From Monocercomonoides exilis (lineage: Eukaryota; Preaxostyla; Oxymonadida; Polymastigidae): 64,000 nt of DNA. The stretch spans positions 285,501 through 349,500 of the forward strand of contig LSRY02000002.1 of NCBI GenBank assembly GCA_001643675.2. Reading direction: 5' to 3'. The number at the start of each line of letters is the position of its first letter. Positions within the stretch are counted from its first letter, which is position 1. The translations under genes were made by a program, and so were the position numbers. The notes under the pieces were generated by a model. The model saw only the letters and a list, made by a program, of their open reading frames with translations, did not search any database and was not told the origin of the DNA. This document shows positions 31,628-42,126 of the stretch, one piece after another.

Positions 31628-34600
31628 ATGCGGTCTTCACATAATGTTTGCGAAATAAAACCAATATATTATACGAATGACAAAGCTCTTTGCCAGCGCA
31701 TGGATGATATCGTAAAAACATTTGAAAGAGTAAAAATCAAAGAAGACGAGTGGAATAATCGTTTAAATGCAATTCAAACCATGCATGGACTTGTACTTGG
31801 GGGGTGCGCGCAACAAAAAGTGTTTATTCAATATCTTCAAGGTCCACTTCATACATATATTTGCCAACAATTTACGGATCCTCGCTCAACAATCGTTAAA
31901 GAACTTGGCTCAACATTTTCTGATATGGTTGCAAGTTGTGGTCAAAGTTTTGAGAGCGTAATGGATTTTTTTATGGAAGATATAATCAAGCTTCTTGGGT
32001 CCACAAATAGTGTTATGAAAGAATGTGGTCATCGATGCATGATGTCTATCTTACGAAATTGTTCATGCAACAAGACTTTTCCATATTTAATAAAATCAGT
32101 TACAACAAAGGGAAATTCTGTATATGTTCGGCAAAGATCTGCAGAATATATTCGATTTGTTTTGATTGCTCAAGAATTTATTAACCAGGAATATCATCTA
32201 CCTTCAGATAAACCTAATCTTCTTTTAATCCAACTTTCTGAGAAAAATATATTGCTTTTAGAAGATAATATCATATCAATTATGCAAGATGCAGATCAGG
32301 AGGTTCGAACAACTGGTCGTCAGTGTTACTGGCTATTTAACGAGATATTTCCTGAAAGAACAGAACGAATAAAAACTTTAATTGAATACAAAATATTGGA
32401 ACTTCTTAACACAGAAAAAGAAACATTACAGTCGCAAATCAACAATCATAGACAGCGGATTATAGACGGGAACGATGCGATAGCCCCTCCTCGATTGTCT
32501 TCTTCTAAACATCTGTCTTCTCAGTCAACTCTGAATACACTTTCTTCTTCTCCTCGTTCAATGCCTTCCAGCCCGCCCAGTTCTCAACCACTTTCTTGTT
32601 CCCAAGAGCCAATTTCACTTCAGCCTTCACCTTCTTTTTCAGCAGGCTCAGCCACAGTTCAGACTTCATCTCTTCCACATCCTTCTTCTGCCTCTTCTTC
32701 TTTGAATGATTCGCATCCGAATGTTCGACAAGCATCTGCAATTACACCACCGCCTCCTCCTCCACCTCCACCACCTTCAGCTCCACTACAGCTGTCTCCA
32801 ATTGACTCTCATGCAACAACAGAAACTTCAAAGACTTTGATTCAAATATCATCAAGATCTCATTCTCCTTCTTTGCCATCTTCATTTCCTTCTTCACTTG
32901 CATCTTCGAGCGAATCATTTCATTCCATTCAGAACGAAGATTTTCAGTCAATTTCATCAGCGCCATTTTTGCCACCGCATTCGTGTCCATTGCCCCCTTC
33001 TCCTTCTCTTTCACTCTCTCCTTCAACATCTCCCATTCCCACTTTTATCAATTCTCCCTCTCCTTCTCCACCACCGCCACCTCCTCCCCTTCATTTGTCC
33101 ACTCTTTCACCAACACCCTTTTCTAATTACACCCGTTCTGCTTCATCGACGCCTTCTTCTGCTTCTCCTTTGCCTCCTCCTCCTTCTCCTCCAAAGTCAA
33201 TCAATTGTGCGAATTTGCCTTTGCCTCCTCAGCAGCTCCCATCTGAAGCAGACATCGCCAACAAAGCTGTCAGTCCTGTGCCACTTCCTGCTATTCCTAC
33301 TTCGGCTGTGCAATCAACTTGCCTTCCAACATCATCTGCTCCACAAAACAATGTGGCAAAAAATGCAGATGAGTCATCTTTCCATTCAGCCATTCCATTT
33401 TCGTCAAATTCCTTTGCTAAAAAAGTGTTCGAAGATTCGCTTCAGCAAAGTGTTATTGAACCAGCCAAAGAAGCAGAATCTTCTTTGACTGAAGATGAAG
33501 CAAGGCTGCTTTTGACATCTACGCCAACAACGCAAATGAATGAAGACGTCTTTTTCTCTGTTGTTGAGGCACATTTCATCCTTCCCCTCCAAAAACATTT
33601 CGCAGAAAGTAGAGTTTCTTCCATTTCATCTGTCAATTCAAATAATGCGAACAATCAAGAAGTGATTGATTCGTGTGAGCGTATGTTCAAACTGATACTT
33701 TCACATCATTTTCCATTGTTAATTCTGCCTCAAAAGCGCACAGAAGACAAAGATTTGCTCTCTTTCAATTCATCTTCCTCTTCTTCTGATCCGTCTCAGC
33801 CATGTTCTTCTTTCATTTCTTCCATTTCCTCTGACAGTTCATCAGTTCACCAAACATTTTCTCCTTGTCTTCTTCCTCTTCTCCAAATATTCGCATATGC
33901 CGATGATTCAGCAGCAGATTCAGATTCCGTTCTTCGAATATCTTCCCTTTTTGATTCATTTGTCGTTGAACTTGTGAAAAATGTTGGCAAAACAGAGAGT
34001 TCGACAAGTCTTCAGAATGAAAATGATGATGAGTCAGCAATGCAACATGATGAGCATTCAGCAATAGAAGCAGCTACAAATCTTCTTCATGAATTCTCAG
34101 AAGAGCCAAGCAGAATTGAAGCAATGGAATCATCTGATTTTGTTGCATCTTCGTCAGAGCAAATCAAAATGGTGAAAACTGTTCTGGAAGCTGTTCATAT
34201 ACAGTTGGAGAAGTGTTTGAAGGATAACAGCAATTCGTTGAATGCGAATGAAGATGGAAATTTAGAGTCAAATTCTTTGGTCAGTGCACAAAAGCCTTCT
34301 TCTTCTTCTTCTGCTTCTGCTTCTTATCCAGGTGAGAGCACTTCTTCACAGGCAAATTCATTTCAACAGCATTCTCCTTCGAACGATAAAGTTGTGAAGA
34401 GATTGTTGGGATTTATCGTGAAAATAATAGAAGCATTTTCAGAGAGTGTTTCAAAGTCATATTTATTGAATGACATATCATCATCATCATCTTTTTCTTC
34501 ATCAGTGAAAACAGACTGTTTCTCAAGTTCAGATTTGCCACAAAATTCTGTTTCAGAATTTATTTCAAAAATAAGATCATTTTTGTTTTATCGCTTTCGG

Positions 34601-34801
34601 AATAGCATTCTTCATCTTCTGTCCAGTTCATCATCACTTTTGAGAATGAATGTGTTGGATTGTGTAGCAAGCATTTTATATAAGTGTACTCAAATGGACC
34701 TTTCACCTGCAATTGAGCCATTCTCCGAAGCATACAAAAGGCTTCTGAAAGCGCATATACAAATGAAGCAATCAAGACAAATTGTAGATGGACTTCTTTA
34801 A
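31628..34801 (+). CDS. CLASP-like microtubule-associated protein
   Basis: An intronless frame of 1,057 residues with a well-supported ATG. Residues about 15-265 form a helical TOG-type domain of the CLASP N-terminal family. Landmarks are DEWNNRLNAIQTMHGLVLGG, STIVKELGSTFSDMVASCGQ, YVRQRSAEYIRFVLIAQEF and DADQEVRTTGRQCYWLFNEI followed by FPER. The family signature is a loop like DADPEVRxxxRxxYWxFxxxFP, which fits well. A long Ser/Pro linker follows, with a run of ten prolines near residue 373 and more proline clusters to residue 560. The last 150 residues regain helical character and may hold another TOG-like repeat. CLASPs bind microtubule lattices and promote rescue at plus ends. Oxymonads carry large microtubular axostyles and preaxostyles, so a cytoskeletal role is expected. 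It shares a short divergent promoter with KAP3. Confidence 0.8.
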   Translation: MRSSHNVCEIKPIYYTNDKALCQRMDDIVKTFERVKIKEDEWNNRLNAIQTMHGLVLGGCAQQKVFIQYLQGPLHTYICQQFTDPRSTIVKELGSTFSDMVASCGQSFESVMDFFMEDIIKLLGSTNSVMKECGHRCMMSILRNCSCNKTFPYLIKSVTTKGNSVYVRQRSAEYIRFVLIAQEFINQEYHLPSDKPNLLLIQLSEKNILLLEDNIISIMQDADQEVRTTGRQCYWLFNEIFPERTERIKTLIEYKILELLNTEKETLQSQINNHRQRIIDGNDAIAPPRLSSSKHLSSQSTLNTLSSSPRSMPSSPPSSQPLSCSQEPISLQPSPSFSAGSATVQTSSLPHPSSASSSLNDSHPNVRQASAITPPPPPPPPPPSAPLQLSPIDSHATTETSKTLIQISSRSHSPSLPSSFPSSLASSSESFHSIQNEDFQSISSAPFLPPHSCPLPPSPSLSLSPSTSPIPTFINSPSPSPPPPPPPLHLSTLSPTPFSNYTRSASSTPSSASPLPPPPSPPKSINCANLPLPPQQLPSEADIANKAVSPVPLPAIPTSAVQSTCLPTSSAPQNNVAKNADESSFHSAIPFSSNSFAKKVFEDSLQQSVIEPAKEAESSLTEDEARLLLTSTPTTQMNEDVFFSVVEAHFILPLQKHFAESRVSSISSVNSNNANNQEVIDSCERMFKLILSHHFPLLILPQKRTEDKDLLSFNSSSSSSDPSQPCSSFISSISSDSSSVHQTFSPCLLPLLQIFAYADDSAADSDSVLRISSLFDSFVVELVKNVGKTESSTSLQNENDDESAMQHDEHSAIEAATNLLHEFSEEPSRIEAMESSDFVASSSEQIKMVKTVLEAVHIQLEKCLKDNSNSLNANEDGNLESNSLVSAQKPSSSSSASASYPGESTSSQANSFQQHSPSNDKVVKRLLGFIVKIIEAFSESVSKSYLLNDISSSSSFSSSVKTDCFSSSDLPQNSVSEFISKIRSFLFYRFRNSILHLLSSSSSLLRMNVLDCVASILYKCTQMDLSPAIEPFSEAYKRLLKAHIQMKQSRQIVDGLL

Positions 34802-35052
34802 AGATTTTGTCAAATTAAGTTTTTTATGATTTTCTGTTTTTTGTTATGTTAAATCCATATAATAATAAATTTTTGATTTGAAATTTCTTTTCAAACAAAG
34901 AAAATTCTATTGTTGTGTTAAAACGCATTTGTTTTCCAGAAGTTACCCTTAATTAGGGAAATTTCAATTTTAAGTTTGATAAGCATTTTCTGTGAGAGTA
35001 ATAGAGTAAGCTTGATTCCATCAACAAAAATTGACACGCAAATAACTTTTCA

Positions 35053-38000
35053 ATGATGGAAATTATAGCTGAAGACGAACTTGATGTTCCAGAACGTCCA
35101 GAGTTTGTTTTTAATTTTTTGTTCATTTCAGTTCAATAATAACAATATTGATTTTATTAAGGTCATCTTCACAACGTAGAAGCACAATCAAGAGTAGCTC
35201 TTTAAAAAAATCACGAAATAAAAGAACTACTCCCAGAGCTTCAAAGGCAAATGAAAAATGTGCAATTTGTGGAAAAGGTCCAGAAGCAGGTCCGACAAAA
35301 TCATTTAAAGAGAATTCAGGGAAACTAACAATTAAAATGGTCATATTGCAATATCGTAGAGAATTTTTGGAAGAGCAATGCTATCTTGATAGACTTATTG
35401 AAAGCGAGACAAAAGGTGAACAACAGCCAATTCTTCAGCAAAAGCTTCAAACATCTCTTCGAAAAATCTCCTCTTCCAATCATCATGGAAGATTGTCAAC
35501 TGACGCATTAATTACATTACCAGCTCGCAGGTTAAATACAACCGTTCAAAAAGCTGCACGCGTTTTTGATGGAAGGTTATCTCTTAAATCAGCATTAGAA
35601 CTTATAAAAAAAGAGAAAGATGCAGCTAAAAAATCGAAATATATTTCTCAATCTTCTAATAATAGCGGAAAGCCAGCAAATCCTCATTCAGCAAACGATC
35701 AGCAACTTGATCAGTCATTAAAAATGAAGCCTTCAAAAGTTGATCCGTTAAAAATTGAAGCAGATAAGCTTCAGCAAACGGTGTCCTCTGAGTCAATTTC
35801 AGAAGGAGAGGAAACTGATCGAACAATGCAATCAGCCTCGGGAAATGCTCAGATGAACTCAAAATCAAAAAAGCGAACATCCGTTTTTGACAGGTTGTCG
35901 CAAGACCCAAGCAGCAAAGAGCTTCCACTTCGCAAAGGAGATCTTCCATTTCCGTCAGCAAATTTTCCTTCTGATATTCTTCAAAATACTCAACAGGAGT
36001 CGCGTAACATTCATTTTGGGATCGAATTGAAAGAGCTTGAAAAAAAAAGTGGAACACCGAAGGCAAACAATTCTGGTGGTTCAATGCAGAAGCACCGCCA
36101 ATCAGGAGGGCTTCAGCCAGGTCTGCCTATTCAAACACTGTCAATAACACCATCTTCGAGAAAAGACCAGCCAAACACAGGCGATTCCTCTGCATCGTCC
36201 ACTCCCTTCACAACATCCACCTCTCCAAATTCTCAGTCAGCTTCACATCTGTTAGCTTCCACGCCCCACAATCTCACAGGGCGGCAGTCTTTGTCTCCGT
36301 TCATCTCCACCCCGCAGAGCAGCACGGCAGATCTGCTGGGCACAATTGAGACACGCAGGAAAACGAGGTTTTTGACGCCTGCTGGCGACTTGTTCAATTT
36401 GGAGATTGACTCTTCGCTGAGCAGAAGAGAAAGCAGAACGCCAAATGAAGAGATGAAATACACTCAGGCTGTTCAAAAGAGCAGCGGCAGAAATAGCTTC
36501 AGTGGAGACTATTCGTCACGAATAACATCTGCCCCTCGTTTGGATGTGTCACCATCTTCTGCAGCATCACTTGACTCACCTTTGCGCTCAAGACCTTCTC
36601 CTTCATCAGCACACTCCACTGCATCTTCCTCTTCCTCTTCCTCTTTTCACTCTTCTTCAAAGATGCATTCTTCTGCTGTGATGCCGTCCAGGCATAGAAG
36701 CTGCCCAAAGTCTCATCCAGACGCAGATGCAGCCACAAGGCGCTGGAGACAAAAGAGTCGGGAGATGTCTTCTGTGATCCACCCGCTGAGCTCTCTTCGC
36801 CCAGACACTCGCCTGGCTGACGACGGAACAAGGCCGATTTCGTCTTCTTCAGCATTCTACGGCAATCCTGCTCATTCGTTCTCCCCGCCTCTCTCAATGC
36901 GACACTCAGACTCAAAAATAAAACCACCCATTGGAGATTCAGAATTAAACGACGAAGGCGGGCTGTTTGGCTCAGATTTCGAAGACAAAAGCAGAAAACC
37001 AGAAAAAAACACACAAAGCAACGGAGCAAATACAGCAGCCTTTGGAAGAGAACATGGCACCACAGGCGATGCCAGCGTGTTGACTGCCTGGGACGAACCA
37101 GTCGCCTCTTCCTTTTCGCCCACGAGAGCAAACTCAGCCACTCACAAGTCTCAAAAGCCCCTCAGTTCGCATCCGTCTTCCTCGACACGCAGATCCGCTT
37201 CGACGCGGCTGGGCTCATCAACCAAACAAAGTGCCCAGCCAGCGAAGTCGTGGATCGAGCAGCAGGAGGCCAAAAAGAGCAGATGGATGGCAAGGCTCTC
37301 TTCTCGAAGTGCTCTTCCTATGTCTTCTTCGCTGTCTGCCTCAACATCAGCAGCAGCATTTAACAGAACTCAGAATGACTTCGTGGAAACATACAGCCGC
37401 TCGTCTTATCGACCTTATTCTGCTTATTCGCAGTCTTCAACTGCAGAGCGAACAACAAACGAGATGCTGCTGAAAGGGATGGAAGACAACTATCGCAGAG
37501 GAGATGGCAGAGATTCACATGCAGAAGATGATGAATATGAAGAAGAAGAAGAAGAGGAGGAGGAAGATGGGGAGGAAGAAGAAGAGGTGGAAGAAGAAAT
37601 ATTTGCAGACAATGATATTGAAGAGCTCGATGACAATGAAATATTAAGTGGAGAAGAAGAATTGGAGGCACTTCAGAAGCGCTTTGATCAGATAATGCTG
37701 TTTGACTTGGAAGAGTACAGTAAAAGCGAAAAGGAGGAAGTTAGCACACCCACAGCTAGTAGAGACAAGATTCCGCTGCAGTTTGCCACGCTTCCATCCT
37801 CACCTCCGTCGCAGCCAGCAGCAAAACCTCCTTCTTTTGCTCAGTCACAACAAGCACAGGCACAAACATCGTCTTCCTCCTCTTTGCATGCTTCTGGCAC
37901 TGCCTCTTCACGAACAATCGCTTCGTCTTCGTCCACACCTCGTTTGAAGCACGAAAATGAACAGAACGAATCTTTATCTTCATCTCAAGTGAACACTCCA

Positions 38001-38591
38001 TACTCATCTCGCATTCTCCCTTCATACAACTCTCAATCCGATCTTCATGATTCTTCTTCTTCTTCTTCTTCGTCGTCTTCTTCAACTTCTTCACACAACA
38101 CCAGCGGCAGCCGTCCGTTTATCAGTGGCATCGATCGCCACGGTACTCAGATTCTGCCAGACAAAGTTCTGTCGATGATAACTCCGCCCCAGAACACCTT
38201 CAGCTTCTTGTTTGCTTCCTCTGCTCGTTCCAGTCTGTTTGAAAGCAGCGCCCAAATGCAGACAATCACTCCACCACTTCAAGTGCCAGCCACTTCACAG
38301 CTGAGTTATGCCACTCAATCAGCAGACACTTCATCTCATTCACAACATCTTCGGAACGGTGCAAATTCTGCCCCAATAAAAGTCAGCCAGCGCCGCTTTG
38401 CTGATGCGTGCATTGTTCTGGATAGTGGCAGCGATGAAGAAGTGCCCCCGCTTCTGAAGAGGATCCTGCCATTCATCTCGAAGCAGAAGTACAACAACCT
38501 CAAAACAGACCCGCTGTTCCTGTCTCAGACGGTGACAGTCTGTCTGAAGTGCTCTCTGGCATTTCGCTCTCTTTACAATCAGAAAAAGTGA
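35053..38591 (+). CDS. Large Ser-rich protein of unknown function, two exons
   Basis: Exon 1 (35053-35102) encodes MMEIIAEDELDVPERP. A 59-base intron with donor GTTTGT and acceptor AAG is removed, and exon 2 runs 35162-38591, giving 1,159 residues in frame. Near the N terminus a CAICGKG knuckle is followed by a helical region (TIKMVILQYRREFLEEQCYL). The middle is Ser/Thr/Pro-rich and disordered. Residues about 810-860 are a strongly acidic Glu run, followed by a helix (LEALQKRFDQIMLFDLEEY). The C terminus is compact, with DSGSDEEVPPLLKRILPFIS and a VCLKCSLAFRSLY knuckle. The two Cys pairs may bind zinc separately. I do not recognise the family. Confidence 0.65.
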
Positions 38592-39085
38592 AGTCTCACT
38601 TATTTTTGTGGAGAAAGCGCTTTTCCAGAATTGTGTGTGAGTTATTGGAGTTTAATTATCTTTGATGTTTGTTATATTGACAGTTTTCGTTGAGTGTTTT
38701 CGTGAATGTGTTATATCCATTTATTTTTTTTTCTTTGTGTTGTTTTTCTAAGTTAAATTTCCCCACATTTGATTATGAAAAAATATATTTTTTTTTAGTG
38801 CGACGATATTTTTCAGTATGTTTTTTATTAAAAAAAAAAATAAACAAAAATTGGTGTTGTTTGCATTGCAACTTCAACATTTTAAACAGCACATCTCAAA
38901 AACAAAACAAAAAAAGCAACAAAAAAGATAACCAACGTCAATAAAAACAAGTGAAATTAAAGTCTTCTTGAAAACGAAATCTTCCAAGAATATCAAACAC
39001 AAATAGAAATCCTAACTTTTAATAGTGAAATAAAATATCTTATTTTGTAAACACACAAAATATCACAAAAACCGAAATAACATCA
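38592..39085. other. AT-rich spacer between convergent genes
   Basis: About 0.5 kb with long T and A runs, between the 3' ends of the two Ser-rich genes. It should contain both polyadenylation regions. AATAAA-like strings are present but are too common in this AT-rich DNA to assign. Confidence 0.5.
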
Positions 39086-41911
39086 TCAAACAGTTGGATG
39101 TGGACGAGGGCGCGGACGTGAGTGAGGTGTCTGTGTTGAATGGACAAAAGGCATTGGAGAAGGAGACACAGAAGAAGCATCAGAAAATAATGCATCTCCA
39201 GTTTCATCTGAGGGAAGTGAGTTGAATGAAGGCAAAGGAAAAGAGGATGTAGGCTGTGAATGAATTTGAGGATGCATTTGTATTTGTTGCATTTCACGCC
39301 GCTGATGAGGTGCATGAGAAGAAGATGAATCATGCGGGAAACTATTATTATTGACTTCAGATTCACCATCTTTCTGATTGTTTTGCGGCAATCCCCCAAA
39401 AGAAGATAAGGAATCAGCATGTGAAATGCTATTGTCAACGTGTTGTTCCATCTGAGTGTCAGCAACATGATTTCTCGTCGAAGAAGCAGAACATTCAGAA
39501 TGCTCATCATCTGACAGATGCGTTGGCAAATAAGGTGAAATGGATGAATTGCTGGGAGTAATCAAAGAAGTGGAAGAAGACGACAATTCTTGTGAGTTGA
39601 TTGATGGGCGTGGAGTGAATAAAAGAGACGAAACAGAATTGTGAGCGGAAGAAGAATGAGAGAAAGGCTGAAGAGGCAAAGGCGGAAGTGAGGAAGAAGA
39701 TGAAGATGATGTTATCATTGGGGTAGAAGGAGATAAAGAAGGCATAGCACCACAAGAGGTCAAAGAAGCAGATGCCTGTGAAGGAGATTGAGTATTTGGC
39801 GAAGCAGAAGAAGGAGAATGAGAGGGCTCTATTGATGGACTGATAACAGTTTGAAGTGGAGAAGATTGAGAAGCTATTGATTGATTAACAGGTTCAGTTG
39901 ACGAAAGAGAAGGAGGCTGTGAGGAAGGTAAAGGAGCCCCCATTGCTTTGTCTAATGAAGAAACCAAATCATCAGAAAGAGAAGGATATTTGGTGTAGTC
40001 TGACTGGAAGGAGGAAAGAGACGGGTGATTCCGCGAAGAAGGGAAAGACGAGTCGATGTTTCGGGCGACGCTCATCATCTGTCCGAGAAGAAGAGAAGAA
40101 AAAGAAGGAAGCGATTCGTCAAGTGCCGTGACGGTGTCTGAATGTTCTGTCAAATACTCAGAATTCAACGGAGGTAGAGGCGTGAATGTTGACCGAGATG
40201 AAGTGAAAGACAAAGGAGTGGATGGAAGTGAATTGACATCAGGTAACTGCGAAATGAAGCTTGGCGAGTCAATTGAATGTGAAGCTGAATGAAATGGAGT
40301 GAATGTGCTCACGTCGTCTGGTGTTGGAGACTGAGATGATCGTGAAAGAGGAGGAAACTCTGTTTGTGTGAAGACTCTTGGGAAATGCTCGAAAGAAGAA
40401 GAAGAAGAAGAAGACAATTGTGAGTGTTTGAGAGAAAGATGCATTAACTGGTGTGTTGTCAGAATGGTCGGTTCGACTGGAACAACAAAAGCGGACACTT
40501 CAGATGGCTGAGGATTGATTGCGGCTGAAGAAAAGTCCATTTCTGGAACTGAGTGGGTGCTGCTGGATTCTTCCTCTTTCTTTGCTTTTGCTTGTGTTTC
40601 TCTGTCTGTTTTGCTGTCTCTATCAACTTTGTGCACTTCTTCAGATTCAAAGTTTCCACCTAGTTCATTTTGCGGTTGTTCAGATCTTTTTGTTCTGCTC
40701 TCTTTTTTCTTGTTGGCGAATTCCTTATTGTTTCTATTTTTTGTTTGAAATTCATTTGCATAATCAGAGAAAAACTGAGCTTCAATTTCTGAGTCTCGAA
40801 ATCCGACGACTAAAGCAGCACCAAGAGACGGTAGCGGAACGACACCCATTTGGATAGAAGGAAGATTTGAAGAGAACGAAGTGAAAGTTGCTGGACGAGA
40901 TGAAGGATTGGAAGGTGTGTGAGTTGATTGTGCTCCCTCGACAGTTCCAAAGTGAGAGGTGCTTTTGTCCATTGCATCTGACGATCTTGATGAAAAAAAT
41001 CCTCTGTGAAAGAATAAAAGATAAGGAATGTCATTTTGATGTTGGGAAGAAACGGTTTCCTCCAACAATAACCCACCAATATGAGAAGTGAACTTTGAAT
41101 TATGGCTAGGATGTTGAGCTGCCTGTCGATCTTTCTGATCGCAGTTACGAAAATCCTCGCTTTTTTGATTCCACAGCGATAGTGAAATAAAAGAGAAGAG
41201 AAATGCTAGCTCGCTCGGCTGCAGAAATAGTTTCAATGAAATTTCTTGTGCAAAAGAAAATTCCGTTTTTTGGGATAAAATCCAATTGTCATCAACTTGA
41301 AATAATAACTCTGTTCCACAAGGAAGCACAATTGATGCAAAATATACAATTGAAGATGGAAACATTGCACTAATAAGTGAGGAATTCCTGAAAAATGGAG
41401 AAAACCATGAGCGTGAATATGTTGTTGGTAGAATAATAAGAGGTCGAATGTAATGGTTTGAAAATTGAATGAATTGTTCCTTTGTTCGTATTTTTTGAGG
41501 CCATGTTGCGCTGTCCTCATCAACACCAATAGAACTGTGCGCATCATATGAAGAAAGTTCTTTTTTTTTCTTTTCCAGTTCTTCGAGTAAAATCCGCTGT
41601 ATGGTTATTGGAAATAATAACTGAAATGCATTTAATATCTGGAAGCTCAAAAGAGAATTATTGTATTGCTCAGAGCGATGCTTTGTGAGAATTGCGACAA
41701 TCATGTCATTTCCCTCTGCCGTTGCAATAATCCAGTCGTATAAAACAAAGGAAGACAACGATAATTTATTGGATGCAAACATATGCATAGCTACAATAAA
41801 ATCAATCAAGTGTTGAATATGAATTTGGCTGCATTGTTGTTTTGTGGCAGTATTCACAAAAACCGTTCCTAATTTTGATAAAATAAGACAGAACTCACTC
41901 CTTAATTTCAT
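39086..41911 (-). CDS. Unknown 941-residue protein with helical N terminus and Ser-rich tail
   Basis: A single minus-strand frame from the ATG at 41911. Residues 1-300 are ordered and mostly helical, with hydrophobic stretches such as IQHLIDFIVAMHMFASNKLS and LLSFQILNAFQLLFPITIQR. The remainder is rich in Ser, Pro and Gln and probably disordered, with short acidic and basic patches. There is no signal peptide and no convincing membrane helix. The start could lie in an unrecognised upstream exon, since the frame opens close to the ATG. No family was recognised. Confidence 0.65.
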   Translation of the reverse strand: MKLRSEFCLILSKLGTVFVNTATKQQCSQIHIQHLIDFIVAMHMFASNKLSLSSFVLYDWIIATAEGNDMIVAILTKHRSEQYNNSLLSFQILNAFQLLFPITIQRILLEELEKKKKELSSYDAHSSIGVDEDSATWPQKIRTKEQFIQFSNHYIRPLIILPTTYSRSWFSPFFRNSSLISAMFPSSIVYFASIVLPCGTELLFQVDDNWILSQKTEFSFAQEISLKLFLQPSELAFLFSFISLSLWNQKSEDFRNCDQKDRQAAQHPSHNSKFTSHIGGLLLEETVSSQHQNDIPYLLFFHRGFFSSRSSDAMDKSTSHFGTVEGAQSTHTPSNPSSRPATFTSFSSNLPSIQMGVVPLPSLGAALVVGFRDSEIEAQFFSDYANEFQTKNRNNKEFANKKKESRTKRSEQPQNELGGNFESEEVHKVDRDSKTDRETQAKAKKEEESSSTHSVPEMDFSSAAINPQPSEVSAFVVPVEPTILTTHQLMHLSLKHSQLSSSSSSSFEHFPRVFTQTEFPPLSRSSQSPTPDDVSTFTPFHSASHSIDSPSFISQLPDVNSLPSTPLSFTSSRSTFTPLPPLNSEYLTEHSDTVTALDESLPSFSSLLLGQMMSVARNIDSSFPSSRNHPSLSSFQSDYTKYPSLSDDLVSSLDKAMGAPLPSSQPPSLSSTEPVNQSIASQSSPLQTVISPSIEPSHSPSSASPNTQSPSQASASLTSCGAMPSLSPSTPMITSSSSSSSLPPLPLQPFSHSSSAHNSVSSLLFTPRPSINSQELSSSSTSLITPSNSSISPYLPTHLSDDEHSECSASSTRNHVADTQMEQHVDNSISHADSLSSFGGLPQNNQKDGESEVNNNSFPHDSSSSHAPHQRREMQQIQMHPQIHSQPTSSFPLPSFNSLPSDETGDALFSDASSVSPSPMPFVHSTQTPHSRPRPRPHPTV

Positions 41912-42126
41912 TGTAAAAATTACAATAAAACAGAAGGTGTGAATGGTTTTTGTTTCCTCTTTGAGTAAAATTTATTATTCTGAAAATTAAAAATGGGTAT
42001 AATTCTTTAAAAATAAAAATTGTAATATCCATTTGAATGCATAAAATAACGTAACTACGCAATATAAATTTAACACGATTAAAATATTAAATACAAAGAC
42101 TCACGAATCATTTTCTGATTGGTTTT

